From: Pandoraea terrae
GTDB lineage: Bacteria; Pseudomonadota; Gammaproteobacteria; Burkholderiales; Burkholderiaceae
DNA: 64,000 nucleotides
Assembly: GCF_902459695.1 (NCBI RefSeq)
Contig: NZ_CABPRZ010000005.1
Location: 228,602 to 292,601, forward strand
Reading direction: 5' to 3'
How positions within the stretch are numbered: the stretch's first letter is position 1; every line of letters starts with the position of its first letter. Made by a program: the position numbers and the translations under genes. Below the pieces are notes generated by a model. It searched no databases. It was not told where the DNA came from and saw only the letters and a list, made by a program, of their open reading frames with translations. Below are positions 56,733 to 64,000 of this stretch, piece after piece.

Positions 56733-56747
56733 TGTACAAAAACTACA
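56733..56747. promoter_or_regulatory. HexR-type operator between hexR and edd
   Basis: TGTACAAAAACTACA matches the published gammaproteobacterial HexR consensus TGTARTWWWAYTACA at 13 of 15 positions and keeps both TGTA/TACA arms. It lies 118 bases before the hexR start and upstream of a TATAAC box (56804-56809) that may be the edd -10. Confidence 0.6.
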
Positions 56748-56955
56748 AGAAATCAGGTTTCCATATTACGGTTTTTGTTTTCACAATGTACAATAGTTTG
56801 CAATATAACCCCGAAATCATTGGGTAAAACCCGAGCTTCTGCGCATTTCTGATTGAAGGCATGTAGATTTTCTACTAAACTCCGCTCCGAATTGCCTCAA
56901 GGCGGCCGGGATGATCCGTCCGAGCGGGGCGCCCCCTTCTTACGGACTCGATGGC

Positions 56956-58875
56956 ATGACGACGCCCCTGCATTCGACCCTGGCGGCTGTGACCGCGCGC
57001 ATTGCATCGCGCAGCCGCGCGACGCGCGACGCCTATCTGGCACGCCTTGATGCCGCACGCGGACAGTTCCCGCAACGCACGGCGCTGTCGTGCGCCAACC
57101 TGGCCCACGGCTTTGCTGCAATGCCGGCCGACGACAAGCTCGTGATCCGCAGCCAGCGTCAGCCGAATATCGGCATCGTGACCGCGTACAACGACATGCT
57201 GTCGGCGCACCAGCCGTACGAGACCTATCCGCAACGTATCCGCGCCGCCTCGCGCGCCGCCGGCGCTACGGCGCAGGTGGCCGGGGGCGTGCCGGCCATG
57301 TGTGACGGCATCACGCAAGGCAACGCCGGGATGGAACTGTCGCTGTTCTCGCGCGAAGTCATCGCAATGAGCACGGCCGTAGCCCTCTCGCACAATATGT
57401 TCGACGGCGCGCTGATGCTCGGCGTGTGCGACAAGATCGTGCCGGGCCTCGTGATCGGCGCGCTGCAATTCGGTCATCTGCCGACGATCTTCGTGCCTGC
57501 CGGTCCGATGACGAGCGGGCTGTCGAACGATGAGAAGGCCAAGATCCGCCAGCAATATGCGACCGGCCTGGTCGGCCGTGATGCGCTGCTCGAAGCCGAA
57601 TCGCGCGCCTACCATGGCGTGGGCACTTGTACCTTCTACGGCACTGCCAACAGCAACCAGCTCCTGATGGAAATCATGGGCCTGCATTTGCCCGGCGCCG
57701 CGTTCATCCATCCGGATACCCCGTTGCGCGACGCGCTGACGGATGCGGCCGTGGCGCGTGTCGTGGCGATCGGCGCCAGCGGCGACGCCTACACGCCGAT
57801 CGGCCGGATCGTCGACGAAAAGGCGGTTGTCAACGGCATCGTGGGCTTGCTCGCGACGGGGGGCTCGACCAATCACACGTTGCATCTCGTGGCGATGGCC
57901 CGTGCGGCCGGCGTGATCATCGACTGGGACGATTTCGACGCGCTGTCGGCGGTCGTGCCCCTGATGGCGCGGGTTTATCCGAACGGCCGTGCGGACGTCA
58001 ACCACTTCCACGCGGCCGGCGGCATGGCGTTCCTCATTGGCGAATTGCTCGATGCCGGAATGTTGCATGACGACGTGATGACAAACGCAGGCCCCGGCTT
58101 GTCGCGCTATCGCGACGAACCGGCGTTGACCGGACCCGAAGGAGGACTGGCGTGGCGCGCCGGGAGCGCCTACAGTGGTGATCGTGACGTTTTGCGCTCG
58201 TACGCCGAACCATTTGCGGCGGACGGCGGGTTGCGCCTGATGCAGGGCAACCTTGGCCGCGGCGTGATCAAGGTGTCGGCGGTGGCGCCGCAACACCGTC
58301 AAGTCAAGGCGGCCGCGCGCGTTTTCGCGTCGCAGGAAGCGGTACAGGCCGCGTTCGATGCGGGCGAGTTGCAGCGTGACGTGATCGTTGTGCTGCGCGG
58401 CCAGGGACCGAGCGCGAACGGCATGCCGGAGCTGCATCGTTTGACGCCGCTGCTCGGCTCGCTGCAGGACGCCGGCTTTCAGGTCGCGCTGGTGACCGAC
58501 GGGCGCATGTCGGGCGCGTCGGGCAAGGTGCCGGCGGTGATTCATGTGTCGCCAGAGGCCGCACTGGGCGGACCGCTCGCGAAAGTGCGCGACGGCGACG
58601 AGATTGTGCTGGATGCGGTGCGCGGCACGCTGGAGGCGCAGGTGCCGGCTGCCGTCTGGAACGCGCGGGAAGGCGCTGCGGTCATGCCGGCGGGCGATGA
58701 CACCGGCCGGTTGTTGTTCGGCATGATGCGTGCCGCCGTGGGCGTGGCCGAGGCCGGCGCCTCGGTGTTCTTCAACGATGTCACGGAAGATGCTGCGCAA
58801 GGCGCCGATGCCGTGCAGTCACCCGCGCCGGCTGATTTTGTGCAATCTCATCGCGGCGCAGGCGCCGCACGCTAA
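56956..58875 (+). CDS. edd: Phosphogluconate dehydratase
   Basis: Edd dehydrates 6-phosphogluconate to KDPG, the first step of the Entner-Doudoroff pathway. The 639-residue IlvD/Edd-family protein shows the cluster cysteines in [20 protein letters not shown] and [15 protein letters not shown], and [11 protein letters not shown] and [15 protein letters not shown] near the active site. The start [10 protein letters not shown] fits E. coli Edd; an ATG at 56911 has AAGG upstream and would add 15 residues. It is followed nine bases later by eda. Confidence 0.95.
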   Translation: MTTPLHSTLAAVTARIASRSRATRDAYLARLDAARGQFPQRTALSCANLAHGFAAMPADDKLVIRSQRQPNIGIVTAYNDMLSAHQPYETYPQRIRAASRAAGATAQVAGGVPAMCDGITQGNAGMELSLFSREVIAMSTAVALSHNMFDGALMLGVCDKIVPGLVIGALQFGHLPTIFVPAGPMTSGLSNDEKAKIRQQYATGLVGRDALLEAESRAYHGVGTCTFYGTANSNQLLMEIMGLHLPGAAFIHPDTPLRDALTDAAVARVVAIGASGDAYTPIGRIVDEKAVVNGIVGLLATGGSTNHTLHLVAMARAAGVIIDWDDFDALSAVVPLMARVYPNGRADVNHFHAAGGMAFLIGELLDAGMLHDDVMTNAGPGLSRYRDEPALTGPEGGLAWRAGSAYSGDRDVLRSYAEPFAADGGLRLMQGNLGRGVIKVSAVAPQHRQVKAAARVFASQEAVQAAFDAGELQRDVIVVLRGQGPSANGMPELHRLTPLLGSLQDAGFQVALVTDGRMSGASGKVPAVIHVSPEAALGGPLAKVRDGDEIVLDAVRGTLEAQVPAAVWNAREGAAVMPAGDDTGRLLFGMMRAAVGVAEAGASVFFNDVTEDAAQGADAVQSPAPADFVQSHRGAGAAR

Positions 58876-58884
58876 GGACTCGAG

Positions 58885-59511
58885 ATGGATATCCATGACA
58901 TCGTAAGCGACGGACCCGTCATCCCCGTTCTCCAATTCGACACGGTGGCGCAGGGCGAAAACGTGGCGAAGGCGCTGCTCGCCGGCGGCGTGCGCGTCCT
59001 TGAGATCACGCTTCGCACGCCTGCCGCGATGGCCGTCATCAAGCATGTCGCCGGGCTGTCGAACGAATTGATTGTCGGCGTCGGCACCCTGACGCGTCCC
59101 GAGGAAATGGCGCAGGCCGTGGCCGCCGGCGCGCGCTTCGGCGTCTCGCCGGGCTTTACGCCGGCGCTCGGCGCTGCCGCAAAGGCCGCCGGACTGCCGT
59201 TGTTGCCCGGCGTGGCGACGCCGTCGGAGATTCTCGAAGCGATGGCTGCGGGTTATGAAACCGTGAAATTCTTTCCGGCGGAACCGTCGGGTGGCGTGCC
59301 GATGTTGAAGGCGCTGAAGGGGCCGTTCGGCAATATCAGGTTTTGCCCGACGGGCGGCATCAGCGCCGAATCGGCACCCTCTTATCTGGCCTTGGCGAAC
59401 GTGGTGTGCGTCGGCGGATCGTGGCTCACGCCCAAGCCGCTGGTCGACGCCGGCGATTGGGCCGCCATCACGCGTCTGGCCAAGGCGGCGAGCGTCTTGC
59501 CGCGCGGCTGA
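58885..59511 (+). CDS. eda: KDPG/KHG aldolase
   Basis: Eda splits KDPG into pyruvate and glyceraldehyde 3-phosphate. The 208-residue TIM-barrel protein has RVLEITLRTPAAM with the catalytic Glu, and the Schiff-base lysine in YETVKFFPAEPSGG. VGVGTLTRPEEM and CPTGGISAESAPSY bind phosphate. It follows edd closely in the same operon. Confidence 0.96.
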   Translation: MDIHDIVSDGPVIPVLQFDTVAQGENVAKALLAGGVRVLEITLRTPAAMAVIKHVAGLSNELIVGVGTLTRPEEMAQAVAAGARFGVSPGFTPALGAAAKAAGLPLLPGVATPSEILEAMAAGYETVKFFPAEPSGGVPMLKALKGPFGNIRFCPTGGISAESAPSYLALANVVCVGGSWLTPKPLVDAGDWAAITRLAKAASVLPRG

Positions 59512-59624
59512 GCGATACGTCGAACGGCACAGGGCATGGCCGGCCGCGCGCTACGAATATCGGGCGGCCGGAGGATTCAAAAAGGGCAAAAGCCCGTAGT
59601 TAAAATCAATCCGAGGAGATAAAC

Positions 59625-60983
59625 ATGGTTGCGGTGCAAGGGAGCTTGCTGCTCGTGTACGCGCTGGTCGCGATTATCGCGCTGATTTTGCTGATCGCGA
59701 AATTCAAACTCAGTCCGTTCATCACGCTGATCGTCGTATCGCTGGTGCTGGGTTTGGTCGTCGGCATGCCGATGGGCAGTATCGTCAAGGCGTTTGAAAC
59801 CGGCGTCGGAAATACCCTGGGTCACATCGCGCTGGTCGTGGGCCTCGGCACCATGTTGGGCAAGATGATGGCCGAATCGGGTGGCGCTGAGCGCGTCGCG
59901 CGCACGCTGATCGGCGTGTTCGGCGAGACGCACGTCCATTGGGCAATGGTTGTCATCGCCTTCATTGTCGGTCTTCCGGTGTTCTTTGAAGTCGGTTTTG
60001 TGCTGCTGATCCCGATCGCGTTCAACGTCGCCAAGCGCACGGGAACATCGATGGTGCTCGTCGGCATCCCGATGGTCGCCGGCCTGTCCGTCGTGCACGG
60101 CCTGATCCCGCCGCATCCGGCGGCGTTGCTGGCGGTCACGGCCTATAACGCCGACATCGGTCACACGATCATGTACGCGCTGGTCGTCGGCATCCCGACG
60201 GCGGCCATCGCCGGTCCGCTCTTCGCGAAGCTGATGGCGCGCTACGTCGTGCCGAATCCGGACAATCCCCTGCTGGCGCAGTTCGTCGAAGCCGAGCGCG
60301 GCGAGGCCGATCTGCCGGGCTTCGGCGTGACGCTGTTCACCATCCTGTTGCCGGTGCTGCTGATGCTGATCGGCAGCTGGGCCGACCTGATCGTTGCACC
60401 GAAGACGTTTGCCAATGATTTCCTGCGCCTGATCGGCAATTCGGTGATGGCGTTGTTGATCGCCACGCTCGTCAGCTTCTATACGTTCGGGAAGGCCCGC
60501 GGCTTCAATCGCGACGCGATCCTGAAGTTCACCAACGAGTGTCTGGCACCGATCGCCACGATCACGCTGGTGGTGGGCGCCGGCGGCGGGTTTGGGCGTA
60601 TCCTGATGGAGAGCGGCGTCTCGAAGTCGATCGTCGAAGTGGCGCAAAACGCCCACCTTTCGCCGCTGTTGCTGGGCTGGCTGGTGGCCGTGCTGATCCG
60701 TATCGCCACCGGCTCGGCGACCGTAGCGATGACGACCGCATGCGGCATCGTGGCGCCGATCGCGGCAGCAGCCGGCACGGCGCGCCCCGAATTGATGGTG
60801 CTGGCGACGGGCGCGGGCTCGCTGATCCTGTCGCACGTCAATGACGGCGGGTTCTGGCTGGTGAAGGAATATTTCAATATGACGGTGCCGCAGACGTTCA
60901 AGACCTGGACCGTGTGCGAAACCATCATCTCGGTCGTGGCGCTGCTGTTGACGCTGGCGCTTTCGACCGTGGTTGTTGTGTAA
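59625..60983 (+). CDS. gntP: Gluconate:H+ symporter (GntP family)
   Basis: This 452-residue inner-membrane protein of the GntP family has about 12-14 transmembrane helices. LGTMLGKMMAESGGAERVA, IPPHPAALLAVTAYNADIG and SHVNDGGFWLVKEYFNM are family signatures, the last near the C-terminus. It should import gluconate for the adjacent gluconokinase and Edd. GAGGAG precedes the ATG. It belongs to the edd-eda-gntP-gntK unit. Confidence 0.94.
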   Translation: MVAVQGSLLLVYALVAIIALILLIAKFKLSPFITLIVVSLVLGLVVGMPMGSIVKAFETGVGNTLGHIALVVGLGTMLGKMMAESGGAERVARTLIGVFGETHVHWAMVVIAFIVGLPVFFEVGFVLLIPIAFNVAKRTGTSMVLVGIPMVAGLSVVHGLIPPHPAALLAVTAYNADIGHTIMYALVVGIPTAAIAGPLFAKLMARYVVPNPDNPLLAQFVEAERGEADLPGFGVTLFTILLPVLLMLIGSWADLIVAPKTFANDFLRLIGNSVMALLIATLVSFYTFGKARGFNRDAILKFTNECLAPIATITLVVGAGGGFGRILMESGVSKSIVEVAQNAHLSPLLLGWLVAVLIRIATGSATVAMTTACGIVAPIAAAAGTARPELMVLATGAGSLILSHVNDGGFWLVKEYFNMTVPQTFKTWTVCETIISVVALLLTLALSTVVVV

Positions 60984-61013
60984 GAAGACAGTAGAGAGAA
61001 GAGGAGGCGAGCC

Positions 61014-61550
61014 ATGATCGTGGTGGTGATGGGCGTATCGGGCAGTGGCAAGAGCACCATCGGGCGACAGCTCGCCGACCGGTTGGGTTGCGGGTTTTCC
61101 GATGCCGACCAGTTTCACAGTCCGGCCAATATCGAGAAGATGAAACACGGGCATGCGCTGAACGACGATGACCGCAAGCCCTGGCTTGCGGCGATTCGTG
61201 ACGCGATCGTGGCGCGACGCGCCGCGGGGCAGCATCATGTCTTCGCGTGTTCGGCGTTGCGCGAGCGGTATCGCGAGGTGCTCGGCGACCACGATGGCGA
61301 TGTGGTGTTCGTCTACCTGAAGGGCGGCGCGGAAGTCATCGGCGAGCGGTTGGCGTCGCGCACCGGGCATTTCTTCGATCCGGTGTTGTTGCAAAGTCAG
61401 TTCGAAACCCTGGAAGAGCCGCGCGACGCGCTCGTCATCGATATCCGGGAGTCGCCGGAGCATATCGTGGCGACGCTGCTGCACAAGTTGTCGGCGTGTC
61501 CGGGCGGCGCTGGCATCGCCGCGGCGGCCGGGATCTCGCCTTCGCCCTGA
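61014..61550 (+). CDS. gntK: Gluconokinase
   Basis: GntK phosphorylates gluconate to 6-phosphogluconate, the substrate of Edd. The 178-residue P-loop kinase has VMGVSGSGKSTIGRQLA at the N-terminus, FSDADQFHSPANIEKMKHG with the substrate residues and ACSALRERYREVL. The last 12 or so residues, rich in Ala and Gly, extend past the usual end. GAGGAGG upstream is a strong ribosome-binding site. It ends the operon before a terminator. Confidence 0.95.
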   Translation: MIVVVMGVSGSGKSTIGRQLADRLGCGFSDADQFHSPANIEKMKHGHALNDDDRKPWLAAIRDAIVARRAAGQHHVFACSALRERYREVLGDHDGDVVFVYLKGGAEVIGERLASRTGHFFDPVLLQSQFETLEEPRDALVIDIRESPEHIVATLLHKLSACPGGAGIAAAAGISPSP

Positions 61551-61589
61551 TCGCGCGGGCCGGCAACCGGCCGGCATTGTCTTCGTCAC

Positions 61590-61620
61590 ACGGCCTCCAA
61601 GCGAGGCCGTTTGTCGTTTT
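61590..61620 (+). terminator. Terminator after gntK
   Basis: ACGGCCTC-CAAGC-GAGGCCGT followed by TTGTCGTTTT. The T tract is interrupted, so efficiency is uncertain. Confidence 0.7.
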
Positions 61621-61721
61621 GGCGCAGCGTCCGGCGTCTGGGCGGCCGAGACGCGTACAATAGCGCTTTATTCAACCTGCCGATGCGCGTGCGTATCGGC
61701 TGAACGGGCTGAACGCATCTT

Positions 61722-63032
61722 ATGGCTTCCTTCGATTTCTTTGCGCCGTGCCCGCGTGGCCTGGAAGAGGCGCTCGCCGCCGAATTGGCGGAGCTCGGCC
61801 GGCTTGCGCCGTTGTCGGTCGGCAAGCAAGTGCCCGGCGGCGTCCATTTCGCCGGACCGTGGGCAGCGGGCATCGCCGCGAACCTGCATTCGCGCATCGC
61901 CAGCCGCGTGCTGCTGAGGGTGGCGTCGCAAGGCTATCGCAGCGAGCAGGACATCTACGATTTCGCCGTCACGCAGCGCTGGGAGGAGTGGTTCTCGTAC
62001 CAGCAGACGTTGCGTATCGACGTCACCGCGATCAAGGCGCCGGTCCGCAGTCTCGAGTTCGTCACGCTGCGCATCAAGGATGCCGTGTGCGACCGGCTGC
62101 GCGAGAAGACCGGCGCGCGCCCCAATATCGACACCGCGCAGCCTGATGTCCGCGTGTTCGCCTTCCTGACCGCCACGGACGCGACGCTGTATCTCGATAC
62201 GTCGGGCGAGGCGCTGTTCAAGCGCGGCTGGCGACTGGACAAGGGCGCCGCGCCGCTGCGCGAGAATCTCGCCGCCGGGATTTTGCGCATCGCCGGATGG
62301 CGCGCCGATACGGCGGCCAACCTGTCGCTGTACGATCCGATGTGCGGCAGCGGCACGTTTCTGGCCGAAGCCGCGCAAATCGCGCTGGCGGTGCCCCCGG
62401 GCGCCAATCGCCGCTTTGGCTTCGAGAAGCTCAAGGGCTACGACATCACCGCGTGGCAATCGTTGAAGGTCGCGGCGATGGACGCCCAACGCGATGCGCG
62501 TGCCCGTGGCGTCCCCGATACGATTTTCGGCAGCGATATTTCCGGCGACATGCTGGTCAAGGCGCGTGCGAATCTCGAACGTGCGGGCGTGGGCGACGTG
62601 GGCCTCAAGCAGGTCGACGCGCGCGACATGACGCCGCCGTGCGAAGGCGCGGGCATCATCGTGACCAATCCGCCGTATGGCGAGCGGATCGAGGTGCGCG
62701 GTCGCCGCCCGTCGCGGGCTGCGGAGGACGAGGATTACGACGACGGTGGCCGCGGCCAGTTCTCACGCGCCCGTCCCGATACGCTCGATGCCGATTTCTA
62801 CCGGGCGTTCGGCGATACGCTCAAACAGCGCTTCACCGGCTGGAGCGCATACCTGCTGACGACGGACATGAGTCTGCCGGGGCAGTTGCGTCTGCGCGAA
62901 TCGCGCCGCACGCCGCTGTTCAACGGCGCGCTGGAATGCCGCCTGTTCCGTTTCGACCTGATCGCCGGGGCCGTGCGCAAGCGCAATGGCGATTCGGCTA
63001 CCGGTGACGCAGCGCCAGAAAGTGGCGAATGA
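61722..63032 (+). CDS. THUMP-domain RNA methyltransferase (RlmL N-terminal half-like)
   Basis: This 436-residue protein has an N-terminal ferredoxin-like/THUMP RNA-binding part (about 1-165) and a C-terminal Rossmann methyltransferase with YDPMCGSGTFLAEAAQ for SAM and IIVTNPPYGERIE as the N6/N2 catalytic motif. It matches the N-terminal half of E. coli RlmL (23S rRNA m2G2445), without the fused RlmK half, as is normal outside gammaproteobacteria. An acidic/arginine-rich insert follows the NPPY motif. The 3' end overlaps mtnN on the other strand by 35 bases. Confidence 0.88.
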   Translation: MASFDFFAPCPRGLEEALAAELAELGRLAPLSVGKQVPGGVHFAGPWAAGIAANLHSRIASRVLLRVASQGYRSEQDIYDFAVTQRWEEWFSYQQTLRIDVTAIKAPVRSLEFVTLRIKDAVCDRLREKTGARPNIDTAQPDVRVFAFLTATDATLYLDTSGEALFKRGWRLDKGAAPLRENLAAGILRIAGWRADTAANLSLYDPMCGSGTFLAEAAQIALAVPPGANRRFGFEKLKGYDITAWQSLKVAAMDAQRDARARGVPDTIFGSDISGDMLVKARANLERAGVGDVGLKQVDARDMTPPCEGAGIIVTNPPYGERIEVRGRRPSRAAEDEDYDDGGRGQFSRARPDTLDADFYRAFGDTLKQRFTGWSAYLLTTDMSLPGQLRLRESRRTPLFNGALECRLFRFDLIAGAVRKRNGDSATGDAAPESGE

Positions 63033-63759
63033 TGCCGTGGGAATACGCGCTGGCGACGGCGCGCAGGAACAACGGGAAATCGGCGTGGGCGTGATCGTCT
63101 GCCGAGTCCGAGAGCGTTCGTAGCACGGCACACGGTACATCGTATTCGAAGCAGACCTGCGCGAGCGCCGCGCCTTCCATTTCCACGGCGAGCGCGTCGG
63201 GCAGTGCCGCGCGGAGTTCGTCGAGCCTGGCGGCGCTGCCGATGAACTGATCGCCACTGGCGATCAGGCCGAGATGCACGCGTGGCACGGTCAGGCCGAA
63301 TGCGGCGCGAACGTCGCCGGGAACCTGGGCCGCCATCTCCGTTTGCAGATACCGGCGCGCGGCTTCGGCCAGATTTTCGCGCAGGGCGGGGTGCGTCGCA
63401 AAGCGCGCCTGTCCCAGCAGCGGCACTTCGTGCAGGGGAAAGAACGGGCGTGCGTCAAGGTCATGCTGGAGCAGGGCATCGGCCACGACGACGTCGCCGA
63501 TCGCCAGGCCATGCGCCAGACCGCCCGCGACGCCGGTGAATACGATTTCCTTGACGCCGAACTGGTGGATCAATGCCGTGGCCGTGGCGGCTGCCGCCAC
63601 CTTGCCCAGTCGTGCGAGCACGACGACACAGTCTTCACCGTGCAGCCGGCCGACATGATAGTCGCGCATGCCGATACGCTCGACGTGCGCGCCAGGGGCC
63701 ATTTCACCGAGCAGTTGGGCAATTTCTTCGTGGAGAGCGGCGACAATGCCGAGCGTCAT
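62998..63759 (-). CDS. mtnN: 5'-methylthioadenosine/S-adenosylhomocysteine nucleosidase
   Basis: This 253-residue nucleosidase hydrolyses MTA and SAH, recycling SAM by-products and feeding the autoinducer-2 and methionine routes. The catalytic Glu12 is in ALHEEIAQLL, the purine/ribose site Glu in VEMEGAALAQVC and the general acid Asp in LRTLSDSADD, as in E. coli MtnN. An insert near residues 100-150 makes it longer than the E. coli enzyme (232), as in related betaproteobacterial proteins. It is convergent with the rRNA methyltransferase gene and overlaps it by 35 bases. Confidence 0.92.
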   Translation of the reverse strand: MTLGIVAALHEEIAQLLGEMAPGAHVERIGMRDYHVGRLHGEDCVVVLARLGKVAAAATATALIHQFGVKEIVFTGVAGGLAHGLAIGDVVVADALLQHDLDARPFFPLHEVPLLGQARFATHPALRENLAEAARRYLQTEMAAQVPGDVRAAFGLTVPRVHLGLIASGDQFIGSAARLDELRAALPDALAVEMEGAALAQVCFEYDVPCAVLRTLSDSADDHAHADFPLFLRAVASAYSHGIIRHFLALRHR

Positions 63760-63771
63760 GACGAATTCCTT

Positions 63772-63811
63772 GAAAAATGAACGACGCGGGCATTGTAGCG
63801 CGCGTCGTTCA
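63772..63811 (-). terminator. Rho-independent terminator of pntB
   Basis: Read on the reverse strand, TGAACGACGCG, a 12-base loop, CGCGTCGTTCA and TTTTT form a perfect 11-bp stem with a U tract, 18 bases past the pntB stop codon. It separates pntB from mtnN. Confidence 0.85.
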
Positions 63812-63829
63812 TGATCCTCGCGGCTATCG

Positions 63830-64000
63830 TCAGTCGACCGCCTTCACCATATCCTCGACGACCTTCTTCGCGTCGCCGAACACCATCATGGTCTTGTCGA
63901 GATAGAACAGTTCGTTGTCCAGCCCGGCGTAGCCGGCGGCCATCGAGCGCTTGTTCACGATGATCGTCTTGGCCTTGTAGGCTTCGAGAATCGGCATGCC
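63830..64000 (-). CDS. pntB: NAD(P) transhydrogenase subunit beta, C-terminal end
   Basis: The last 56 codons of PntB are visible; the rest lies beyond the window. The piece begins [20 protein letters not shown], continues [20 protein letters not shown] and ends [16 protein letters not shown]. It matches the NADP(H)-binding domain III end of the membrane transhydrogenase (KRSM, AGYAG and FGDAK motifs). PntAB couples proton flow to NADPH formation. A terminator follows. Confidence 0.93.
   Translation of the reverse strand, partial: GMPILEAYKAKTIIVNKRSMAAGYAGLDNELFYLDKTMMVFGDAKKVVEDMVKAVD

Overview
The window is a stretch of ordinary, densely coded chromosome from a high-GC betaproteobacterium. 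The gene content and synteny (ubiE-ubiJ-ubiB, fmdB-DUF502-aspS-nudB, rplM-rpsI-argC-erpA-anmK-tyrS, dtd-ruvB/ruvC, LysR-gdhA-gltIJKL, hexR/edd-eda) fit Burkholderiaceae. A Pandoraea-like genome is my best guess, from memory of related proteins only. I see no phage, IS element, CRISPR array or tRNA. RNase P RNA is present, and one small RNA is predicted.

Layout: (1) 1-6.4 kb: the 3' end of a D-aminoacylase gene with a RidA protein, then reverse-strand queF, a 5'-nucleotidase, ilvA and a MobA-like nucleotidyltransferase, then a yqaA membrane-protein gene behind a structured leader. (2) 6.9-16.8 kb: a giant FAD/Fe-S oxidoreductase, a HIT protein, and a ubiquinone block (DUF971, ubiE, a Tim44-like protein, ubiJ, ubiB, a TPMT-like methyltransferase). 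(3) 17.1-24 kb: a sodium:solute symporter, fmdB, DUF502, a probably non-discriminating aspS, a broken NUDIX gene, nudB and clsB. (4) 24.1-33.7 kb: a fatty-acid beta-oxidation cluster (TetR, acyl-CoA dehydrogenase, FadN-type fusion, thiolase, enoyl-CoA hydratase, thioesterase) and an Atm1-type ABC exporter. (5) 33.7-39.4 kb: a HypT-like LysR regulator, glutamate dehydrogenase and a glutamate/aspartate ABC importer. (6) 39.5-46.6 kb: a YafJ-type amidotransferase, pyrC, DUF3025, rnpB, an OsmC protein, a predicted small RNA, rplM-rpsI, argC and erpA. (7) 46.7-56.6 kb: anmK, an M23 peptidase, tyrS, dtd, a PEBP protein, a phosphoglycerate-mutase-like phosphatase, ruvB, ruvC, a HemJ-like protein, a HCCA isomerase and hexR. 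(8) 56.9-64 kb: the Entner-Doudoroff/gluconate operon edd-eda-gntP-gntK, an rRNA methyltransferase, MTA/SAH nucleosidase and the end of pntB.

The genes form several working units. The ubiquinone genes sit together. The beta-oxidation genes carry an activated acyl-CoA through a full turn under a TetR regulator. GdhA and GltIJKL link glutamate uptake to 2-oxoglutarate, and their control regions share ATGCA/TGCAT dyads. The HexR gene is divergent from the ED genes, with a recognisable HexR-type operator between them.

The most interesting signals are non-coding or are losses: a predicted small RNA of about 97 nt with an anti-Shine-Dalgarno CUCCUCC loop upstream of rplM; a NUDIX gene whose catalytic box has been deleted at a microhomology; ruvC directly next to ruvB with no ruvA; a structured leader before yqaA; and several perfect dyads in regulatory positions. 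No clearly new multi-gene system is visible.
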